A stretch of DNA of 64,000 bases, from contig JAJEKV010000016.1 in assembly GCA_021234155.1 (NCBI GenBank), forward strand, positions 930,001-994,000, written 5' to 3'. Shown in pieces: positions 58,960 through 64,000 of the stretch; the stretch's first letter is position 1; each line of letters opens with the position of its first letter. A program made the translations under genes and the position numbers. Source of the DNA: Isoetes taiwanensis (lineage: Eukaryota; Streptophyta; Lycopodiopsida; Isoetales; Isoetaceae). The notes under the pieces were generated by a model, which did not search any database, was not told the DNA's origin, and worked only from the letters and a program-made list of their open reading frames with translations.

Positions 58960-60064
58960 AAGCAATGGTGCGTCGGCACCAAGCCTTCACAAGGCTCCGG
59001 CTCCAATCTCTGCCCCGATCCGGCTACTCCGGCAAGTCTATACCAAGCCTTCACCAACTCTACTCCGGCTCCAATCTCTGCCCCAAACACTAAGCAAATG
59101 CAAAACTCTGTTTTCACTGAGGAACCTCTGTTTTCTTTGCCCGAATCCACTGAGGAAATGCAAAAACTCTGTACCATCTACAGCCTGCATCTACAGCCTC
59201 CACCATCTTCACTATCGCTGCTTGACCCACTATTATCGCTGCTTTGTGACCCGGAAACATTCCTCCAAGTTGAGCACTGCAAACAATGGAATCAGCCGGC
59301 CATTGGAGCACTGCAAACAATGGAATCAGTCGGCCATTTCACTCAGCCTGTTGGGACTTCTCGCCAATTGGAAACTTGCATGTGCTGCTTAGCCTTTCAG
59401 ATAGAACGAGAGGCACCTGAATGTAAACAAAAACAAAGCCAGACAAGGCTTACAGCTTATACAGCTTATACTCTGAGCCAACAAGCGCGGCACTATATTA
59501 TCAGCAGCAGTCCCTGCCTGGAAGGCCGACCCTGCCAAAAGAAGAAAGCGGCATCCGCTCTTATCCTTCCATTCTGAAACCATGAGAAACACAAAAAAAA
59601 ACGCATCCCAGAGCCAATTTTGGAATGCCACTTTGACTGGTCAAGAAGCATCTCAAGTCACTCAAAAAATACGGTTTGACTACGGTTCTGCATACAATAC
59701 ACCCCCAAAATCTAGGCAAAAGCATGCGTGAAATACTGTCCCCAAATACCAAACGAAATAATTAGAAGTTTATGCGTTGCCCATTGGCGTTGGACCCTTC
59801 GGGGACTTGGGATGACTAGGGATTCATTAATGAAGGTGATAGTTGAATTTATTAATAATAAACAATCTTTCTATTCTTCAACTTCAACTTGCCTTAATCA
59901 TATGCATAGAAGGTTTGCATGGCTAGGGAAGCATGTATAAGGCAACAATCATAAATACCTAATAGGGCTCACAATATAGAATAAGTAATGAGCATATCTA
60001 CAACTTATAGACTTCTTATAGACATATGTTGGTGAACATTTTGCCCCTCGGAGTCTCTCCACGT
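58960..60064. repeat. Duplicated block X, copy 2
   Basis: See copy 1. Joined to the truncated LINE end at 58953-58960; on the minus strand this makes one open frame (59177-58797) fusing block X sequence to the LINE ORF1 C-terminus. Confidence 0.85.
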
Positions 60065-60081
60065 GATAGGAACAAGGACAT

Positions 60082-60084
<3 letters not shown>

Positions 60085-60161
<77 letters not shown>

Positions 60162-60169
60162 ATAGATAG
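60085..60169. repeat. (GATA)n microsatellite, LINE tail
   Basis: About 20 GATA units, directly next to the LINE 3' end; on the element strand it is (TATC)n and takes the place of a poly(A) tail. Confidence 0.9.
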
Positions 60170-61560
60170 TTTTTAATGTCCGCGGGAACCCAATCGGGTT
60201 ATGGGACCAGAACATAAAAAGAGGCCATGAGCCCCAACAGAACTCGGGGACTGAGCCCCCTAACAAATCACAATACTAAGAACAAAACCAGCGGGCATAA
60301 GCCCAAGCAGAACTCGAAGGCTATGCCCCATGGCAAATAAGAATATAGACAATAAAAGGAGAAGGTAAAAAGCCAAATCAAAACCAAAACCAAAACAGAA
60401 CCGCAAAGCACAGGGCTTTACAAAAATTGCCCACGAATCAAGTGGCCAGCGATCCCGGATGATAGCCTGGCCCCCTCTGTATACGGCCCACTTCCGTTGT
60501 AGGCGAGCCTTACGAACCCGACATAATTCTTCCTTTCGTCTGCAGAGCTGTGCGGGGGTGAGGTCTTCCTGGACGGAGAAGGCGGTTCCTTTCAAGTGAT
60601 TGCCATGCCGTAGGATGTGCAGTCTGGACAAGGCATCTCGAAAATGAACTAGCAGATGTCGGGGGCGATCGGGTCGTGCTGCTCCAACTCGATGTGCTGA
60701 AAGGATGCCCTCTGCCTGTATGTGCATCACTTCAGTGAAAAATCGGTCCACCTCAGCTGTAGCAAGAGTGTCACGCGTCTCTTCAAGACCTACAATGCGG
60801 AGGCTCATGGCAGATATATGCTCTATGGCTTGACCAGGCTCCGAATGCGGGACCTCTGCTGGCACAGTGGGCAAACAATCCTCCGGCGGCGGCTGTGTGG
60901 ACCTAGATACCGTATTATCTTCTTGGGGCATGGCATGTACATGTACAGGCGCTGATGGAACATTGCTGTGCTTCACTGAGCTGTGCCCTACCGACTGCAG
61001 CAGTATCTCTAAAAGCTGTACCCAGCTATCTAAAGGTAACTGAGCAGATGTTTCCGTAAGAGTGACGGTAGATTGGACCGTGCGGAGCCTGGCCAACAGT
61101 TCTGGGGGCATGCAATGGATCCGAGTAGCAATTCTGTCCAACGCTGCAACTGAAGATGCAGTAGGAGCTGATTGCATGAGGATAGGACGCTGGGGCCCAA
61201 AAAAAGGGGCTGCCTGAAGGTAGGGCTCAATTGTAGGGTCATAAGGCTTATCAGAGAATGGCATGGGCACCCTAATGAGATTCTTTGCTTTGCGGGTCTC
61301 CCTGGCCATGCTCTTGATCTTATGGGTCATTTTGACGCTATAGTAGACAGGACCCGAACTGGGTAACAAATTTGAAATAACTGGACGAAAATAGAAACAG
61401 GCCAAGGCAAGTAGAAACAGATAGGGGAATAGAGAGCGATATAGCTGGGCAGTGAAATCAATCCAACATAACCAAAGCAGATCTGGGCCTTCGATAGGAG
61501 GCTGCAAGGACAAGTGACAAAACCAGACCTGGGCTGCAGAAGCAAGTTCAATTGTGCTGG
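60170..61560 (-). mobile_element. LINE with ORF1 only (half-LINE-like)
   Basis: Minus-strand frame 61513-60260 (417 codons). N-terminal hydrophobic and linker sequence is followed by an L1 ORF1-like C-terminal half: MSLRIVGLEETRDTL, then EVMHIQAEGILSAHRVG, RPRHLLVHFRDALSRLHILR and QEDLTPAQLCRRKEELCRVR, as in Transposase_22-type RNA-binding proteins of L1 elements. The frame runs directly into the 3' end, with no endonuclease or reverse transcriptase. The 3' terminus resembles that of the TTCTA LINEs (GGTCCCATAACCCGATTGGG against GGGTCCCATAGGCCAATTGG), which suggests it uses their machinery. Confidence 0.65.
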
Positions 61561-62440
61561 CCGAACCGGAGCCTGAAGCCTTGAATCTGAGTGCTGGGAA
61601 AGTTGGATCGACCTACTGGAGAAAAAACTGGGGTGAACTAGATCCCAAACGAAAACGACCTGCCTTGATGCCTAGATGCTGGGAAAGTTGGATCGACCTG
61701 CAAGAAACGAGCCCCTGGAAATCGAATCGGCCTTGAACTGGCGTTGGAGCCTCTGCTACTGCTTCAAAGGCTGGCGCCCAAGCGCCAAGATTCTGAGGCG
61801 GCGCCCACGCGCCTAGATGCTGAGGCGGCGCCTAGATGCGCTGAGAGAGGATACCAGATAAAGCACCATTGCCAACACTGATAAGTAGATGTTGAAATTT
61901 GTGGAACATGTTTTAGTTCTAAGAAGAATATACAATGCATGCGGATATAAAACTAGCAAGAAACATGTATCAATAACGGGATTTGAATTGTTAACGGGTT
62001 TTCTATCCTAGTAGCAGTAGCGCATTTTATGGGATTTGAACCCATTGTAACCTAGCAGTCAAGATGGCTACATATGGTGCGTAGAACAAATTAAACCTCA
62101 ATGCACAAGTTACAGTTAATATTTGCAAACATGAAAATATTGTACTTGCAAAGTTCATAGTTGCATGTAAAGGAACAGATGGGGATATTATTGCCAATAG
62201 TTGCATGTAAAGAAACAGATGGGGATATTATTACCAATCTAACTTGCCTTAACATTTGCCAACTTGCCCCACAAAAAGGGTGTTGATTGTTCAGTCTAAC
62301 ATTGTTTCCCATCAGACCTTCACACTAATATTTTTGCTAAGCATCAATTGCTTGTAAGAACTTGTGAAAGTTGTTAACTTTTCTCTTTACTTGGTTTTTC
62401 TTATTGCAAAATTTAACATTTCCTTACTTTCTTTCATAGG
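61561..62440. other. Intergenic with short repeats
   Basis: TGCTGGGAAAGTTGGATCG is repeated at 61592 and 61677, GGCGGCGCC words occur at 61790-61840, and a 40-bp tandem duplication lies at 62160-62239. Part may be the 5' UTR of the minus-strand LINE. No gene. Confidence 0.45.
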
Positions 62441-64000
62441 GTTGGCCAGTGATGATCCCAATCTCGATGGTGCTCTACTTTACAAGGATACGAATGATAA
62501 TGTTCGCATAAATGAAAGCCATTTTGAGGGGATATTAAAAGGTCCTATAAGTTCGTTTTCAGATGTACCCCATAAGCATCATCAGAGAGCCGAAGAAATG
62601 TTAGTTGAGAGTTGGATGCTATTAGAGGAACAAGGACCTTGCATAATGCGAGCCCAAAGCCACCAATCTGGCCAATATCAGGAACACAGAGCACCTAGTC
62701 CCTACCAGGACCCCATAAGTCGGCAGCTTCATGATATTTCTACAAGTCCAACATATCATAATGAACTATCAGACAAGCAATTTTCACGGCTAAAAAGACG
62801 AAGAAACTTGTGAAGGAGAGGGATCATTCAGAGGAACCAATTAGCACTCTAAAGCAATTGGCAAAATCTTGGCAGCGAGCTTCACATCATGTAAGTAGAG
62901 GAGTTCGTCCCAGCAATGATTCAACTTGCCCTAGTAATGGGCAAGACATTGCTATTGGCTCTCCACCCCAAGGAGCAGGGAAAGTCGAGTTATCAGCAAG
63001 AGAAGCCAGAGGCACCCTAAGATCAGAAAGTATCTAATCTGTATGCCATAATGATGGACCTAAAAGATACAGTTAAGGGACTCAAGGTTCATATTAGTGG
63101 AATAGTAAAATTCGATGGATTTGAGAGAAGAATTACCTCTCTCAAAGAAGAAATGGATGGAAATTTGTCCACTTTTAATAGTCGATAAGCATTTGCAGGA
63201 AACTTCATCAAGAGTAGAAGATTGTAAGCAACGGATAACTTCCTTTATAACTGAGAATAATAAAATGTTTGGGGCAGGATCTATTCGTACCTTGAAGAAA
63301 GACCTCAAGGATGATTTTGATGATGCTCTTTTGAAAAACATAGCACATATTCAAAAGGAATTCAATTCAAAGTACTTACTGCTCAAGTCAGAAATGGAAG
63401 AAACAAAACAAAGAGAACAAGCACAGATTGCATTAATTGTCAAGATGTTTTAAAAGAGACATTACCAGAAAACCTTGCAATGCTGGTGACTAACTTTTAG
63501 GCAGAATTAAAGCAAATGAATAAGAAGATTCAACTTCCAGGTATAGGATGGTCGCAATGTAAACTACAAAAGTGCCAAAGACGATCTCACGAAATTAACT
63601 AAGAAGATTCACTCTCTTAGGGAAGAAAGCATGCCAACGACCATGCAAGTGGAAAGTTTGCAGAAGCATTATCATTCAGAATTCAACAGCCTAAAAGAAA
63701 AAGCCATGGGAAAGGGAGATGTGAAAGCCGAAACTGAACACTTAAAGGAGTTGAAAAATAGGATGAAAGTTGAAAGGGAGAGTATACAAAAACTGCTCAG
63801 CAAAATGAAGGAAATAGACAGGAATAGAGATTTTGATATTGAATGGTTAAAAGGGATGGTTGAAAAGAACCTTAAGAAAGACAGAAACATCCCTGATAAT
63901 GAGCCATATATTGAAATGCTTATAATGGAAGAAATGGAAAACTTGTCCCAGCTTTGTTTTGACCAGTTAGAAGAGGTTAAAGGAGATATTACGACTTTGG
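62441..64000 (+). pseudogene. Decayed coiled-coil gene, runs off window
   Basis: An acceptor-like TTTCATAG at about 62440 precedes GLASDDPNLDGALLYKDTND and RINESHFEGILKGPISSFSD (to 62813). Frames 62810-63037, about 63047-63187, 63115-63453 and 63600-64000 follow with breaks. The later part is strongly coiled-coil (RRITSLKEEMDGNLSTFNSR; LKELKNRMKVERESIQKLLS; EMENLSQLCFDQLEEVKGD). At least four shifts or stops separate the pieces; some may be introns, but I could not find a consistent splice set. Family unknown; either a pseudogene or a TE-encoded coiled-coil protein. Confidence 0.45.

Noticed and set aside
59949-60266. 105-codon minus frame with a long ILSYLS-type repeat
   Set aside because: Translation of the (GATA)n tail, not a gene.
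1-64000. CRISPR arrays, prokaryotic operons, organelle DNA
   Set aside because: No regularly spaced identical repeats; genes have spliceosomal introns; the tRNA lacks an encoded CCA; no plastid or mitochondrial genes seen.

Overview
This window is nuclear DNA from a land plant with a large, repeat-rich genome. The evidence is intron-containing plant genes (an Hsp110-type chaperone and a plastid SET-domain protein), a nuclear tRNA-Ser, and plant-type Copia, LINE, Helitron and MITE elements. The species cannot be read from the sequence. A fern or other non-seed plant is only a guess.

Layout. 1-1811: 5'-truncated LINE copy on the minus strand. 1812-4640: gene-poor DNA with a 107-bp hairpin and two short tandem duplications. 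4640-6022: a small multi-exon minus-strand gene of unknown function whose exons are too short for an ORF scan, reconstructed from splice sites and phase. 7080-7583: an array dense in ACGT that looks like the subterminal repeats of a CACTA-like DNA transposon. 7700-18190: an L1-type LINE on the minus strand, split by a 7.7-kb terminal-inverted-repeat transposon (8040-15741). That transposon carries a broken DDE-like transposase, a small acidic protein, and a minus-strand gene or gene pair encoding a coiled coil, a RING-like finger and an FCP1/NIF-type HAD phosphatase. It is the most unusual object in the window. 18731-19034: a TA-flanked MITE. 19748-30579: a pair of 110-bp inverted arms enclosing a 9.9-kb non-autonomous LTR element with long LTRs and almost no coding capacity.

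31753-31834: tRNA-Ser(CGA). 32358-36007: complete nine-exon Hsp70-14/15-type (Hsp110 family) chaperone gene on the minus strand, 831 codons. 36008-42424: intergenic DNA with gene-like scraps and a poly(A)-tailed retroposon end. 42425-44280: LINE copy on the plus strand, of the same family as the copies at 1-1811 and 52903-54110, ending in a TTCTA microsatellite. 45079-45108: Helitron 3' end. 46226-46546: bHLH-MYC N-terminal-type exons. 46904-52182: young Copia element on the minus strand with a perfect 5-bp target duplication, lying beside a kelch-like fragment. 54502-57015: complete eleven-exon plastid SET-domain (Rubisco LSMT-like) gene on the minus strand, including one GC-AG intron. 57254-61560: a tandemly duplicated block in which two copies of a LINE 3' end carry unrelated microsatellite tails, followed by a LINE with ORF1 only. 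62441-64000: decayed coiled-coil coding sequence running off the window.

The host genes are unrelated to each other. The rest is a record of nested insertions, and the order of some can be read: LINE, then 7.7-kb transposon; inverted-arm element, then LTR element; kelch-like fragment, then Copia.
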